64,000 bases of DNA from Candidula unifasciata (Eukaryota > Mollusca > Gastropoda > Stylommatophora > Geomitridae): assembly GCA_905116865.2 (NCBI GenBank), contig CAJHNH020000835.1, positions 579,804 through 643,803 of the forward strand, in the 5' to 3' direction. Under the pieces are notes generated by a model that saw nothing but the letters and a program-made list of their open reading frames with translations, did not search any database and had not been told where the DNA came from. Made by a program: the position numbers and the translations under genes. This document shows positions 48,428-60,520 of this stretch, in pieces (position 1 is the first letter of the stretch; every line of letters begins with the position of its first letter).

Positions 48428-48628
48428 CTTTTGTCTTTTACCCCACCAGGACATCACATAAGTGATAAACACCCGGTGACACGAACCCGTGGCGAGGTCA
48501 CCCGTGGCGAGGTAGCAGAAACCGCTTTCAGCCATTAGACCATATTTATGGCCGGGCTATATTGCGGTCCCTGGCAAGAGCCAGTGTAGGGCTTCAAATA
48601 AAGAAAAATTGCATCCCTGAAAGAGATG
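48428..48628. mobile_element. Second copy of the 235-bp non-autonomous element
   Basis: TACCCCACCAGGACATCACA, GATAAACACCCGGTGACAC, TTTCAGCCATTAGACC, CATATTTATGGC, TATATTGCGGTCCCTGGCAA and TTCAAATAAAGAAAAATT follow the same order as 27493-27727. A 14-bp internal repeat (ACCCGTGGCGAGGT twice) is private to this copy. TATC repeats sit where GACT repeats sit in the other copy. No target duplication is visible because both flanks are tandem repeats. Confidence 0.78.
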
Positions 48629-48639
48629 ACAAGAACAAT

Positions 48640-51155
48640 TATCAACACCCCTTCATTTATAGTGGACAGTTATCAACACCCCATCATTTATAGTGGACAG
48701 TTATCATCACCCCATCATTTATAGTGGACAGTTATCAACACCCCATCATTTATAGTGGACAGTTATCAACACCCTATCATTTATAGTGGACAGTTATCAA
48801 CACCCCTTCATTTATAGTGGACAGTTATCAACACCCCATCATTTATAGTGGACAGTTATCAACACCCTATCATTTATAGTGGACAGTTATCAACACCCCT
48901 TCATTATAGTAGACAGTTATCAACACCCCTTCATTATAGTGGACAGTTATCAACACCGCATCATTTATAGTGGACAGTTATCAACACCCCATCATTTATA
49001 GTGGATAGTTATCAACACCCCATCATTTATAGTGGACAGTTATCAACACCCCATCATTTATAGTGGACAGTTATCAACACCCCTTCATTTATAGTGGACA
49101 GTTATCAACACCCCTTCATTATAGTGGACAGTTATCAACACCCCATCATTTATAGTGGACAGTTATCAACACCCCTTCATTTATAGTGGACAGTTATCAA
49201 CACCCCATCATTTATAGTGGACAGTTATCAACACCCCATCATTCATAGTGGACAGTTATCAACACCCCTTCATTATAGTGGACAGTTATCAACACCCCAT
49301 CATTTATAGTGGACAGTTATCAACACCCCATCATTTATAGTGGACAGTTATCAACACCCCATCATTCATAGTGGACAGTTATCAACACCCCATCATTCAT
49401 AGTGGACAGTTATCAACACCCCATCATTTATAGTGGACAGTTATCAACACCCCATCATTCATAGTGGACAGTTATCAACACCCCATCATTTATAGTGGAC
49501 AGTTATCAACACCCCATCATTTATAGTGGACAGTTATCAACACCCCTTCATTTATAGTGGACAGTTATCAACACCCCATCATTTATAGTGGACAGCTATC
49601 AACACCCCTTCATTATAGTGGACAGTTATCAACACCCCATCATTTAGTGGACAGTTATCAACACCCCTTCATTTATAGTGGACAGTTATCAACACCCCTT
49701 TATTATAGTGGACAGTTATCAACACCCCATCATTTATAGTGGACAGCTATCAACACCCCATCATTTATAGTGGACAGTTATCAACACCCCTTCATTATAG
49801 TGGACAGTTATCAACACCCCTTCATTATAGTGGACAGTTATCAACACCCCATCATTTATAGTGGACAGTTATCAACACCCCATCATTTATAGTGGACAGT
49901 TATCAACACCCCTTCATTATAGTGGACAGTTATCAACACCCCTTCATTTATAGTGGACAGTTATCATCCCCCCTCCTTTTATAGTGGACAGTTATCAACA
50001 CCCCTTCATTTATAGTGGACAGTTATCAACACCCCTTCATTAATAGTGGACAGTTATCAACACCCCATCATTTATAGTGGACAGTTATCAACACCCCATC
50101 ATTTATAGTGGACAGTTATCAACACCCCATCATTTATAGTGGACAGTTATCAACACCCCATCATTTATAGTGGACAGTTATCAACACCCCATCATTTATA
50201 GTGGACAGTTATCAACACCCCATCATTTATAGTGGACAGTTATCAACACCCCTTCATTATAGTGGACAGTTATCAACACCCCATCATTTATAGTGGACAG
50301 TTATCAACACCCCTTCATTTATAGTGGACAGTTATCAACACCCCTTCATTTATAGTGGACAGTTATCAACACCCCATCATTTATAGTGGACAGTTATCAA
50401 CACCCCATCATTTATAGTGAACAGTTATCAACACCCCATCATTTATAGTGGACAGTTATCAACACCCCATCATTTATAGTGGACAGTTATCAACACCCCA
50501 TCATTCATAGTGGACAGTTATCAACACCCCATCATTTATAGTGGACAGCTATCAACACCCCTTCATTTATAGTGGACAGTTATCAACACCCCTTCATTTA
50601 TAGTGGACAGTTATCAACACCCCATCATTTCTAGTGGACAGTTATCAACACCCCATCATTTATAGTGGACAGTTATCAACACCCCATCATTTATAGTGGA
50701 CAGTTATCAACACCCCATCATTTATAGTGGACAGTTATCAACACCCCTTCATTTATAGTGGACAGTTATCAACACCCCATCATTTATAGTGGACAGCTAT
50801 CAACACCCCTTCATTTATAGTGGACAGTTATCAACACCCCTTTATTTATAGTGGACAGTTATCAACACCCCATCATTTATAGTGGACAGCTATCAACACC
50901 CCATCATTTATAGTGGACAGTTATCAACACCCCATCATTTATAGTGGACAGTTATCAACACCCCTTCATTTATAGTGGACAGTTATCAACACCCTATCAT
51001 TTATAGTGGACTGTTATTAACACCCCATCATTTATAGTGGACAGTTATCAACACCCCATCATTTATAGTGGACAGTTATCAACACCCCTTCATTTATAGT
51101 GGACAGTTATCAACACCCCTTCATTTATAGTGGACAGTTATCAACACCCCTTCAT
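48640..51155. repeat. 31-bp minisatellite, about 81 copies
   Basis: The unit is ATCAACACCCCATCATTTAT plus AGTGGACAGTT. Subtypes are CTTCATT versus CATCATT and a 30-bp form lacking one T (TTCATTATAG). The array starts 12 bases after the preceding mobile element. Subtypes are intermixed along the array. Confidence 0.97.
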
Positions 51156-51794
51156 TAATAATGGCTCCTTGGATACATGCTTGGAAATGACACTTGCACA
51201 CATTAACCTTGAAGTCAGTGTCTGTGGATATGTTTGGCAACCCTTGGGAAGAATGTGCATGTAACTAAACCTCTAGCGTGAAGGCATGCAGGTTGCCTGA
51301 AGCCTGTAGATAGACACTGAAAACACACAACATTTCCACAGGGCTGTTGTCAGCTCTCTTTTCTTCAGCTCGGACACCATAAGGGTGTGCACATCATGTA
51401 CTGGAGCGTCACGTTTGTGGAGTGACCAGGTGTGCACATCATGTACTGGAGCGTCACGTTTGTGGAGTGACATGTTGGTCCTCACAACGCTAGATCACCA
51501 CGCTGCCGAGACAACCTAGAGATAGGCCACGGCAAACACAGCCACCTCAAACTCTTGGCCAGTGTCAGATCCACCTGGATCAACACAATCAGGGATCTTA
51601 AAGTCACTGGCTTCAACAGGCCATGGATGCTTCAACAGGCCATGGATGCTTCAACAGGCCATGGATGCTGCCCATCAGGAGAAATCAGTGGGCTCAACGC
51701 ACCAGGTAGTAAGTGGCATATTTGTCAGTGGATCTCTAAATCAGTGCAACCATGGCTGTGTCCATCCATAAATCAGTAGGTTTGTCAATCAGTG
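51156..51794. other. Small duplications; no gene
   Basis: A 44-bp block with GTGTGCACATCATGTACTGG and GCGTCACGTTTGTGGAGTGA is present twice (51385-51471). A 19-bp unit GCTTCAACAGGCCATGGAT is repeated three times (51610-51668). The remainder is unrecognised. Confidence 0.6.
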
Positions 51795-52370
51795 AATCTA
51801 TAAACCACCAAGAGAGAAGTACTCTGAATTAATGAATCTATAGGAGAGAAGTACTGTGAATTACGAATCTACATATCAATAGGAGAGAAGTACTGTGAAT
51901 TACTTAAACTACAAATCAATAGGAGAGAAGTACTATGAATTAATAAATCTGTAAATCAATAGAAGAGAAGTACTGTGAATTACTTCAACTACAAATCAAT
52001 AGGAGAGAAGAACTGTCAATTAATAAACCTATAAATCAATAGGAGAGAAGTTTTGTGATTTACTGAATCTATAAATCAATAAAAGAGAAGTACTGTGAAT
52101 TGTTAAATCTCTAAATCAACAGGAGAGAAGGACTGTGAATCAATTAATGTATAAAATCACTAGGTGAATACAACTGTGAATCAATTAATCTATAAATCAC
52201 TAGGTAAGAAGGACTATGAATTAATTTATCTATAAATCACATGGGGAATATGACTGTGAATCAATCAATCTATAAATCACTTGGTGAATACAACTGTGAA
52301 TCAATGAATCTATAAGTCACTAGGTGAATACGACTGTGAATCAATAAATCTTTAAATCATTTAAGTCAGT
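51795..52370. repeat. Degenerate ~38-40-bp repeat, about 14 copies
   Basis: Units contain CTATAAATCAATAGGAGAGA and AGTACTGTGAATTA, changing to AATCACTAGGTGAATAC and GACTGTGAATCAAT on the right. Spacing is irregular and divergence high: an old array with two subfamilies. Confidence 0.8.
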
Positions 52371-52561
52371 AAGTTCTGTCAATTTATGGAGTTTAACTCA
52401 CTGGGTCAGTAGATTTTTAAATCAAGAAGCTTGTAAATCACTGCATTAACTTTTTTTTTTTTTTCAATTTACAACAACAGATGATCACAACTTCAACAAA
52501 GTCTAACACAAGTGATAATTATGGCACCTCAGATATCACTGGCTGCAATATTATGACATTG

Positions 52562-52788
52562 GTGTCTGTGGCTTAGGTGTTGTGAATGCACTCTAAATTG
52601 CTGGAGTGCCGGGTTCAATCCCAGTTGCAGGCGAACTGTCAGTTTCGACAGTGGTATCGAGAGCCGACCATTCACAAAGCAATGGCAAACTACACAGCGT
52701 AAATTTGCCTAGAAAACCTGCAACAGCAACAACAGCCTAAAATGCTAGTGTTGGTTTTGCAACATCTTGTAAAAGATTTGTAACATTT
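52562..52788 (+). mobile_element. tRNA-derived SINE, copy 1
   Basis: A box TGGCTTAGGTGT (52569-52580), B box CGGGTTCAATCCC (52610-52622). The body has GACAGTGGTATCGAGAGCCG, CAATGGCAAACTACA and TTTGCCTAGAAAACC. It matches 62878-63100 along its full length, with a shared 3' end TT(C)TGTAAAAGAT/CTTTAAAAGGAT. Two dispersed copies plus Pol III boxes make the SINE call firm. Confidence 0.85.
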
Positions 52789-52841
52789 TAACATCATGAT
52801 TTTAATCATTGCCTAGAAGCCACCTCGTGGGTTAGCAAAGG

Positions 52842-53209
52842 CCTGCAGTGTGTACTACTTGGTGCAGCCTGCAGTGTGTACTACTTGGTGCAGCCTGCAG
52901 TGTGTACTACTTGGTGCAGCCTGCAGTGTGTACTACTTGGTGCAGCCTGCAGTGTGTACTACTTGGTGCAGCCTGCAGTGTGTACTACTTGGTGCAGCCT
53001 GCAGTGTGTACTACTTGGTGCAGCCTGCAGTGTGTACCACTTGGTGCAGCCAGCAGTGTGTACTACTTGGTGCAGTCTGCAGTGTGTACTACTTGGTGCA
53101 GCTCCCTGTGTGTACTACTTAGTGCAGTCTACTGTGTGTACTACTTGGTGCAGCCTGCAGTGTGTACTACTTGGTGCAGTCTGCTGTGTGTACTACTTGG
53201 TGCAGCCTG
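52842..53209. repeat. 26-bp minisatellite, about 14 copies
   Basis: The unit is CCTGCAGTGTGTACTACTTG plus GTGCAG, perfect at the left and substituted at the right. It starts 54 bases after the SINE. Confidence 0.95.
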
Positions 53210-54000
53210 CAATTTTTTGATACCACACTTTTAAAGTTGATTTCTGCATCAAATACAGCTAATAATCCAACATTTATTCACTAAAACATTTAAAATGAAG
53301 CCACTCACATGTTCACAAACAGCAATCAACATCAACAAAAACATAATCCAAAATGAAACACATAATAAACATTTATAATCTAGTCCTAATATAAGATTCA
53401 GAGGCAGCAGTGAAGGAAGTGTGGAAGTGTTGCACAAGACTAAAAACCAAAACTAAACAAAAAGCACACAAATCACAGTGTGAATATAGCAGCCACTGAC
53501 AACACTCTTACCGCAATACAATGACCCATTCTAAAAGCAAACTTCCTTGAACACTAGCACACACACAGAGATGCTCATTCTCTCCTACAGTTACCAATGA
53601 GCATGCAAATGATTATGTCTATAGCATAGTCGTTTTGAGCGTATCTACACGCTGTAATGTTTGACTGTGGCAATCCAGTGTCCCATGACCTTTCAATGGC
53701 AAGTTACCTATGGACTGCAGTCACACCGCTCCCTCACCCACCACCGGCACTGTACACATGGACAACAGAGCTTTATGCTGTTTCTGTGCCTGTTGGGTAC
53801 TCTAGTAGTCAACCCACTGCATTTGTTCCATTAATGAGACTTCAGTTTGCATCCATCAATGATATCAGTCATACATGTTTGGTTGGCTGCAGTCAAGGAT
53901 TGGGACTGAGATGCATACTGACCCTGACAGAGAGAGCCATGAGTGGCTGTTATATCAGAGTACAGATATAACTTATCAAAAAGAAATCATGTCACTGCAG
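53210..54000. other. No recognisable gene
   Basis: AT-rich then mixed sequence. Open frame 53657-53971 (plus, 104 codons) has no recognised motif. Confidence 0.35.
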
Positions 54001-54610
54001 TCAAGGGAAGCCTATAAGTGCTTAGTGGCTCCCAGAAGAAGCTGAAGGGTGTGGATGCTGACTCCCTGTTGCCAGCTGGTCAGCTACATCTCAGCAAAGC
54101 CTTTGCCTACAAGCAGCGTAACCAGCTCCCTGTTTAATCCACTCTCCAACAGCCTCAGCCAAGATCCATAAAGAGATGTCTCTTCATGCAGAGTTATCCT
54201 TGACTGCCTGCAATATGTCCATACTTCAGTGTCCCACAAACAGGTGCTAATGAAACTAGAGCACTGGCTTTCTCATCTGTGCATACAGCTGTATGACCTA
54301 ACAAACAGGTGCTAATGAAACTAGAGCACCGGCTTTCTCATCTGTGCATACAGCTGTATGACCTAACAAACAGGTGCTAATGAAACTAAAGCACTGGCTT
54401 TCTCATCTCTGCAAGCAGTTGTATGACCTGGCCAACAGTTTGAATCAAATTCCAACTGGGTGGAAGCTCTCACAATTGGCAATCATCTCAGGACACAAAC
54501 ACCACATTCTGGAAAATGGTGATATGCTTAAGTGCCTGCTGCCAGATGTGTCATGCCAAACGACACTGCTGATCGCATATTTCTGCCTTGTAAACAAGCG
54601 ACAATGACTG
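54001..54610 (+). pseudogene. Unrecognised protein-like relic with 65-bp triplication
   Basis: The plus strand reads KKLKGVDADSLLPAGQLHL then SKAFAYKQRNQLPV before a stop, and further on VSHKQVLMKLEHWLSHLC. The third repeat copy continues as KQLYDLANSLNQIPTG to 54607. Composition looks protein-like rather than repetitive, but I do not recognise the family. A 65-bp segment (CAAACAGGTGCTAATGAAAC start; 54237, 54302, 54367) is triplicated and breaks the frame. Either a decayed transposon or a host pseudogene. Confidence 0.35.
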
Positions 54611-55029
54611 ACAGCTGGACACGTCAAGGCTTGAAGAAGGACAACAAAGTATGCTGAGTCTTGACGCGTTTATCAGACTTTGTCACTTGGGCTGTTCTTG
54701 ACCTGTGGACACAAACATAGAATAAGATGACATGACAGAGTCCAGATTGAGTGAATGAAAATTACACAGCACACAGAGAATCCAATAAAACCAAATAGTC
54801 TTATGCAACTGGACAACACTACATATTTACTGAATACACTTAATCCTCCTGTTCAAGTGATGTGATCATCAATCTAAACATCATTCATGTCAATGTTCTA
54901 CTGACAGACAGACAATACAGATCGTGACCATACCCAAAGTGAACTAAATAATAAATATCCTTCTTAAACAACACCCTATGAAACCACAACAACAAAAAAC
55001 TTCCAATATAATATCATCAGCCGAAAAAA
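54611..55029. other. AT-rich DNA, likely 5' remains of the next LINE
   Basis: No readable motif. AATAAAACC at 54785 is an isolated AATAAA. Confidence 0.35.
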
Positions 55030-57890
55030 GACGATGAAATCAATGACAGGTGTAACAGAGCATACCAATTCATTGGGTAAATGGCACAAATACTAAGAAA
55101 CAAATATGTATCATTAGAAATCAAAAGAACACTATGACACAATCTTCTTGCCAACCATGTGCTACCAATGTCAGACCTGGACTATGACACAATCTCCTTG
55201 CCAACCATGTGCTACCAATGTCAGACCTGGACTATGACACAATCTCCTTGCCAACCATGTGCTACCAATGTCAGACCTGGACTATGACACAATCTTCTTG
55301 CCAACCATGTGCTACCAATGTCAGACCTGGACTATGACACAATCTCCTTGCCAACCATGTGCTACCAATGTCAGACCTGGACTATGACACAATCTCCTTG
55401 CCAACCATGTGCTACCAATGTCAGACCTGGACTATGACACAATCTTCTTGCCAACCATGTGCTACCAATGTCAGACCTGGACTATGACACAATCTTCTTG
55501 CCAACCATGTGCTACCAATGTCAGACCTGGACTATGACACAATTTTCTTGCCAACCATGTGCTACCAATGTCAGACCTGGACTATGACACAACCTTCTTG
55601 CCAACCATGTGCTACCAATGTCAGACCTGGACTATGACACAACCTTCTTGCCAACCATGTGCTACCAATGTCAGACCTGGACTATGACACAATCTTCTTG
55701 CCAACCATGTGCTACCAATGTCAGACCTGGACTATGACACAATCTTCTTGCCAACCATGTGCTACCAATGTCAGACCTGGACTATGACACAACCTTCTTG
55801 CCAACCATTTGCTACCAATGTCAGACCTGGACTATGACACAATCTTCTTGCCAACCATGTGCTACCAATGTCAGACCTGGACTATGACACAATCTCCTTG
55901 CCAACCATGTGCTACCAATGTAAGACCTGGACTATGACACAATCTCCTTGCCAACCATGTGCTACCAATGTCAGACCTGGACTATGACACAATCTTCTTG
56001 CCAACCTGTGCTACCAATGTGAGACCTGGACTATGACACAATCTCCTTGCCAACAATGTGCTACCAATGTCAGACCTGGACTATGACAGAAACAACTATG
56101 ACAGAACCTTCTTGCCAACAATGTGTTACCAATGTCAGACCTGGACTATGACAGAACCTTCTTGCCAACTATGTGTTACCAATGTCAGACCTGGACTGTG
56201 ACAGAAACAACTATGACAGAACCTTCTTGCCAACCATGTGCTACCAATGTCAGACCTGGACTGTGACAGAAACAACTATGACAGAACCTTCTTGCCAACC
56301 ATGTGTTACCAATGTCAGACCTGGACTGTGACAGAAACAACTATGACAGAACCTTCTTGCCAACCATGTGCTACCAATGTCAGACCTGGACTATGACACA
56401 ATCTCCTTGCCAACCATGTGTTACCAAGGTCAGACCTGGACTATGACACAATCTTCTTGCCAACCATGTGCTACCAATGTCAGACCTGAACTAGGACACA
56501 ATCTTCTTGCCAACCATGTGCTACCAATGTCAGACCTGGACTATGACACAATCTCCTTGCCAACCATGTGCTACCAATGTCAGACCTGGACTATGACACA
56601 ATCGTCTTGCCAACCATGTGCTACCAATGTCAGACCTGGACTATGACACAATCTCCTTGCCAACAATGTGCTACCAATGTCAGACCTGGACTATGACAGA
56701 AACAACTATGACAGAACCTTCTTGCCAACCATGTGTTACCAATGTCAGACCTGGACTATGACAGAACCTTCTTGCCAACCATGTGCTACCAATGTCAGAC
56801 CTGGACTGTGACAGAAACAACTATGACAGAACCTTCTTGCCAACCATGTGTTACCAATGTCAGACCTGGACTGTGACAGAAACAACTATGACAGAACCTT
56901 CTTGCTAACCATGTGTTACCAAAGTCAGACCTGGACTATGACACAATCTTCTTGCCAACCATGTGCTACCAATGTCAGACCTGGACTATGACACAATCTC
57001 CTTGCCAACCATGTGCTACCAATATCAGACCTGGACTATGACAGAACCTTCTTGCCAACCATGTGTTACCAATGTGAGACCTGGACTATGACAGATCCTT
57101 CTTGCCAACCATGTGCTACCAATGTCAGACCTGGACTATGACAGAAACAACTATGACAGAACCTTCTTGCCAACCATGTGTTACCAATGTCAGACCTGGA
57201 CTGTGACAGAAACAACTATGACAGAACCTTCTTGCCAACCATGTGTTACCAATGTGAGATCTGGACTATGACAGAACCTTCTTGCCAACCATGTGTTACC
57301 AATGTCAGACCTGGACTGTGACAGAAACAACTATGACATAACCTTCTTGCCAACCATGTGTTACCAATGTCAGACCTGGACTGTAACAGAAACAACTATG
57401 ACACAATCTTCTTGCCAACCATGTGCTACCAATGTCAGACCTGGACTATGACACAATCTCCTTGCCAACCATGTGCTACCAATGTCAGACCTGGACTATG
57501 ACAGAAACAACTATGACATAACCTTCTTGCCAACCATGTGTTACCAATGTCAGACCTGGACTATGACAGAAACAGAGAAAAAAAAACAATTACAACAGAA
57601 ATTAGATTTCTATGAAGGGCTCTTAGTATAAAAATAAGATAAAAGATCAGGAAAGATGAAATCTGATGGACAATGGGGGGTAGCTCTGGATTTCATTAGA
57701 AGACAACAGGTGAAATGGTTTGGCCATATAACGTGGATCTCAGCAGACAGTATACCACAGCAAGCAAGGATGTACAGACCAGGTGGGAAGTGTAGAAGAG
57801 GCTGGCCATAGAAAATATGGATAGAGTATACCAGAGTCACTGGGAATGCCTATTTACAAAGTGCACAAACAAGCTTTTCCCCGTAAACTA
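55030..57890 (+). pseudogene. LINE RT relic with internal tandem expansion (CYQCQTWT family)
   Basis: Left of the array the plus strand reads DDEINDRCNRAYQFIG then MAQILRNKYVSLEIKRTL, equivalent to LDREISSRCAKA...QLSPLL in the 27-28-kb copy. The next RT segment, IFLPTMCYQCQTWTMT, is the array unit. Right of the array the strand continues with FIRRQQVKWFGHITWIS and RPGGKCRRGWP (the WFGH and GRP motifs). Gene order is that of one LINE, with 2.4 kb of array between consecutive motifs. Stops and frameshifts confirm it is dead. Confidence 0.88.
55131..57567 (+). repeat. 50-bp / 65-bp array derived from RT codons, about 45 copies
   Basis: Type A (50 bp) is CCAACCATGTGCTACCAATG, TCAGACCTGGACTATGACAC, AATCTTCTTG. 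Type B (65 bp) adds an ACAGAAACAACTATG-like block and has ACAGAACC in place of ACACAATC. Type B is absent before 56085 and common in 56085-57550. The last copy, ACAGAAACAGAGAAA, joins non-repeated LINE, so type B carries flank-like sequence from the right boundary. 50 bp is not a codon multiple, so only short frames are open. Confidence 0.95.
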
Positions 57891-57983
57891 TACTTCACCT
57901 GGACACCAGAGGATCGAGATGAGATGAGATGGGATGAGACAACATGACCAAAATCAATTTTTTAAAAAAAGATAAAGATTGTT

Positions 57984-58990
57984 TTACCGCTTGCGTGGAA
58001 CTGGTCCCTGCTGATCCTCTTGCTGGTCTGTGAGAATCTCTCGGACAGTAGACCTACTCAAACACAAGTCTATATGGACATTGAGCTGGTCCAGTGGCCA
58101 CTGATATTTCTGCTGACCACAAACTGGACAATGTATCATGCCACTTGAATGTGATGACTCTGGTGTCTGACTACCTAGCGCCTGGGACCGCTGTCCTCCA
58201 CCGGGACATGATGATGATGATGCAGGCAGCTGGTTGTGCTGACCAGAACTGTTCGCTGATGATATTTGAGATCTCACAGCTGACAAATCTGAACACCTCA
58301 ATGCTGCATTTAAATCTGAAACACCACTCAAAGATGACTTGCTAACAGTTTGGGTTAAATTTAATGTACTGTTTACACATCCCTTAGATGTTTTGTTAAC
58401 ACTGTCAATGTCTACGGATGGCCTGCTAACACTGCAGACTATCACAGAGGCCTGACAAACACTGCTGTTCCCTGAAGGTGCTGTATTTTCACTGTTGATA
58501 TCTCCGAGGGAACCAGTGGCGTGTGATCTTCTTACCATGCACTGATCACAAGTACAATTACTTTCTCCTAGCCTTGGACAATTTAGTTTGCTACACAGAA
58601 AGTGCACAATTGTGTCTTGTTTCTCCATGTCATGACTCAGTTGATGAGGCTGTGTTGCCCTGTTGTTAACTGCCTTGCTACCTGTTCTGGCCCTGTTTTC
58701 ATGTGGCATTTCTGCAACTTTTATATTGTCAATACACTCCTGGAAATCTGTGTCATCATCATCATCACCACCGTAGTCCTGCTGCGGGAAACAGCTGTCT
58801 CTGAGTGCTGCCACAGAGGAAGACAAATAGCTGGCAGCAGCAGTCACATCTCTGCTCTCATCTTCAGTGTCCTTGCCAGATAAACAAGCAACATTTTTCC
58901 CAGTGGAATTATTTCTTCTTTGCTTCTCAAAAAAGCTGGCAACAGATGAGGAGCAGTTTGTTTCAGAGACCAGCTTGGACATCCTGACAC
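57984..58990 (-). CDS. POLK: DNA polymerase kappa, last coding exon
   Basis: Translesion (Y-family) DNA polymerase, nuclear. The exon follows a splice acceptor (TTTCTATCACAG at 58991-59002 on minus). With the upstream exon the joined reading is LRLMG-VRMSKLVSE, the conserved end of the little-finger domain (human kappa has RLMGVRISSF). SVASFFEKQRRN (FF at 58929-58934) resembles the REV1-interacting FF motif and PIP-like site of kappa. An acidic Ser/Asn-rich linker follows. CPVCGQQKYQWPLDQLNVHI then DLC (58062-58130) is a UBZ4 ubiquitin-binding finger, C-x2-C and H-x3-C. Stop TAA at 57984-57986 after PRKR. Vertebrate kappa has two UBZ4 fingers and a C-terminal PIP; here I see one clear finger and no C-terminal PIP. 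RAD18-like UBZ4 proteins are the alternative, but RLMGVR argues against them. Confidence 0.82.
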
Positions 58991-59060
58991 CTGTGATAGA
59001 AATCAGGCACAAAAAATGTAATCAGTGTCTGCATCAATGCTACATCACATACTACATCTA

Positions 59061-59970
59061 AGATGTACAGCGGTTAGAGATATTGGATGTAGACAGCCAG
59101 TGGTTAGAGATATTGTACCTAGACAGCCAGTGGTTAGAGATATTGGACGTAGACAGCCAGTGGTTAGAGATATTGGATGTAGACAGCCAGTGGTTAGAGA
59201 TATTAGACGTACACAGCCAGTGGTTAGAGATATTGGACGTAGACAGCCAGTGGTTAGAGATATTGGACATAGACAGCCAGTGGTTAGAGATATTGGACGT
59301 AGACAGCCAGTCGTTATAGACATTGGACGTAGACAGCCAGTGGTTAGAGATATTGGACGTAGACAGCCAGTGGTTAGAGATATTGGATGTAGACAGCCAG
59401 TGGTTAGAGACATTGGACGTAGACAGCCAGTGGTTAGAGATATTGGACGTAGACAGCCAGTGGTTAGAGACATTGGACGTAGACAGCCAGTGGTTAGAGA
59501 TATTGGATGTAGACAGCCAGTGGTTAGAGATATTGGATGTAGACAGCCAGTGGTTAGAGATATTGGACGTAGACAGCCAGTGGTTAGAGACATTGGACGT
59601 AGACAGCCAGTGGTTAGAGACATTGGACGTAGACAGCCAGTGGTTAGAGACATTGGACGTAGACAGCCAGTGGTTAGAGATATTGGACGTAGACAGCCAG
59701 TGGTTAGAGACATTGGACGTAGACAGCCAGTGGTTAGAGACATTGGACGTAGACAGCCAGTGGTTAGAGACATTGGACGTAGACAGCCAGTGGTTAGAGA
59801 CATTGGACGTAGACAGCCAGTGGTTAGAGACATTGGACATAGACAGCCAGTGGTTAGAGATATTGGACGTAGACAGCCAGTGGTTAGAGACATTGGACAT
59901 AGACAGCCAGTGGTTAGAGATATTGGACATAGACAGCCAGTGGTTAGAGATATTGGACGTAGACAGCCAA
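59061..59970. repeat. 30-bp minisatellite, 30 copies, joining a LINE frame
   Basis: The unit is AGACAGCCAGTGGTTAGAGA plus TATTGGACGT (variants CATTGGACGT, TATTGGATGT). The ten-codon period gives DVDSQWLEIL on plus frame 2, VVRDIGRRQP on plus frame 1, and open minus frames of 282 and 290 codons. The DVDSQWLEIL frame runs without a stop into the LINE RNase H relic at 59971. Confidence 0.96.
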
Positions 59971-60405
59971 TGTTTGTTCGGACATGTTATGCGAAGACAA
60001 TGGCTTGAATCAATTCAGAAGTCCACTGTGCGAGGAGTCACCTTTATTTTTGTTCCGGGATACGCAGGCGTCGATGGAAATGAAAGAGCTGACAGGTTGG
60101 CTGGATCCGCTATCACTACCAATGGTCGGCCTATGGATCATGCTGATATTATCAATGCCCTCAGAGAAATGGGAAGGATAGAGGACTTTGGTGGCAGTGA
60201 ATCCACATCACTCGCCAGAATGGCAGACTTGGGAATTAAGATCGGCACAGCAAAAAACGAGACGCACACCGGACACGTCAGAAGACTTGTTAATCAACAT
60301 AGAACTGGTACTATTAGCCATCGGACGTTGGGATTCATACTGAGGGGAGGATCTGAGCACCTATGGACATGTCCGGAGTGCAATGATGATAACCCAACTA
60401 ACTAA
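59971..60405 (+). pseudogene. LINE RNase H C-terminal relic
   Basis: CLFGHVMRRQWLESIQKS, VRGVTFIFVPGYAGVDG, NERADRLAGSA, then ALREMGRIEDFG, ARMADLGIKIGT, HVRRLVNQHRTGTIS and EHLWTCPECNDDN. PG(H)AGV.GNE.AD is the last part of an RNase H domain (His is Tyr here), followed by a C-x2-C tail as in the 46.7-kb copy. Open to the stop at 60403 but lacking the first two acidic sites. The (CTAA)n tail at 60396-60420 looks like its 3' end. Confidence 0.85.
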
Positions 60406-60520
60406 CTAACTAACTAACTAATACATACATACATACATACATACATACATACATACATACATACATACATACATACATACATACATACATACATACATAC
60501 ATACATACATACATACACAG
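60396..60520. repeat. (CTAA)n tail then (CATA)n microsatellite
   Basis: Five to six CTAA copies at the LINE 3' end give way to ~95 bp of CATA. Simple-repeat tails of LINEs often seed microsatellites in this way. Confidence 0.92.

Noticed and set aside
48640..51155. 31-bp direct repeats as a CRISPR array
   Set aside because: Units abut with no variable spacers, and the setting is clearly eukaryotic. The same applies to the 28-bp array at 29.0-30.4 kb and the 47-bp array at 24.9-25.5 kb.
59025..60008. VVRDIGRRQP repeat protein on plus and STSNVSNHWL/TTGCLRPM on minus
   Set aside because: Competing frames of one 30-bp repeat. Only the DVDSQWLEIL frame connects to recognisable (LINE) sequence, and that is a relic.
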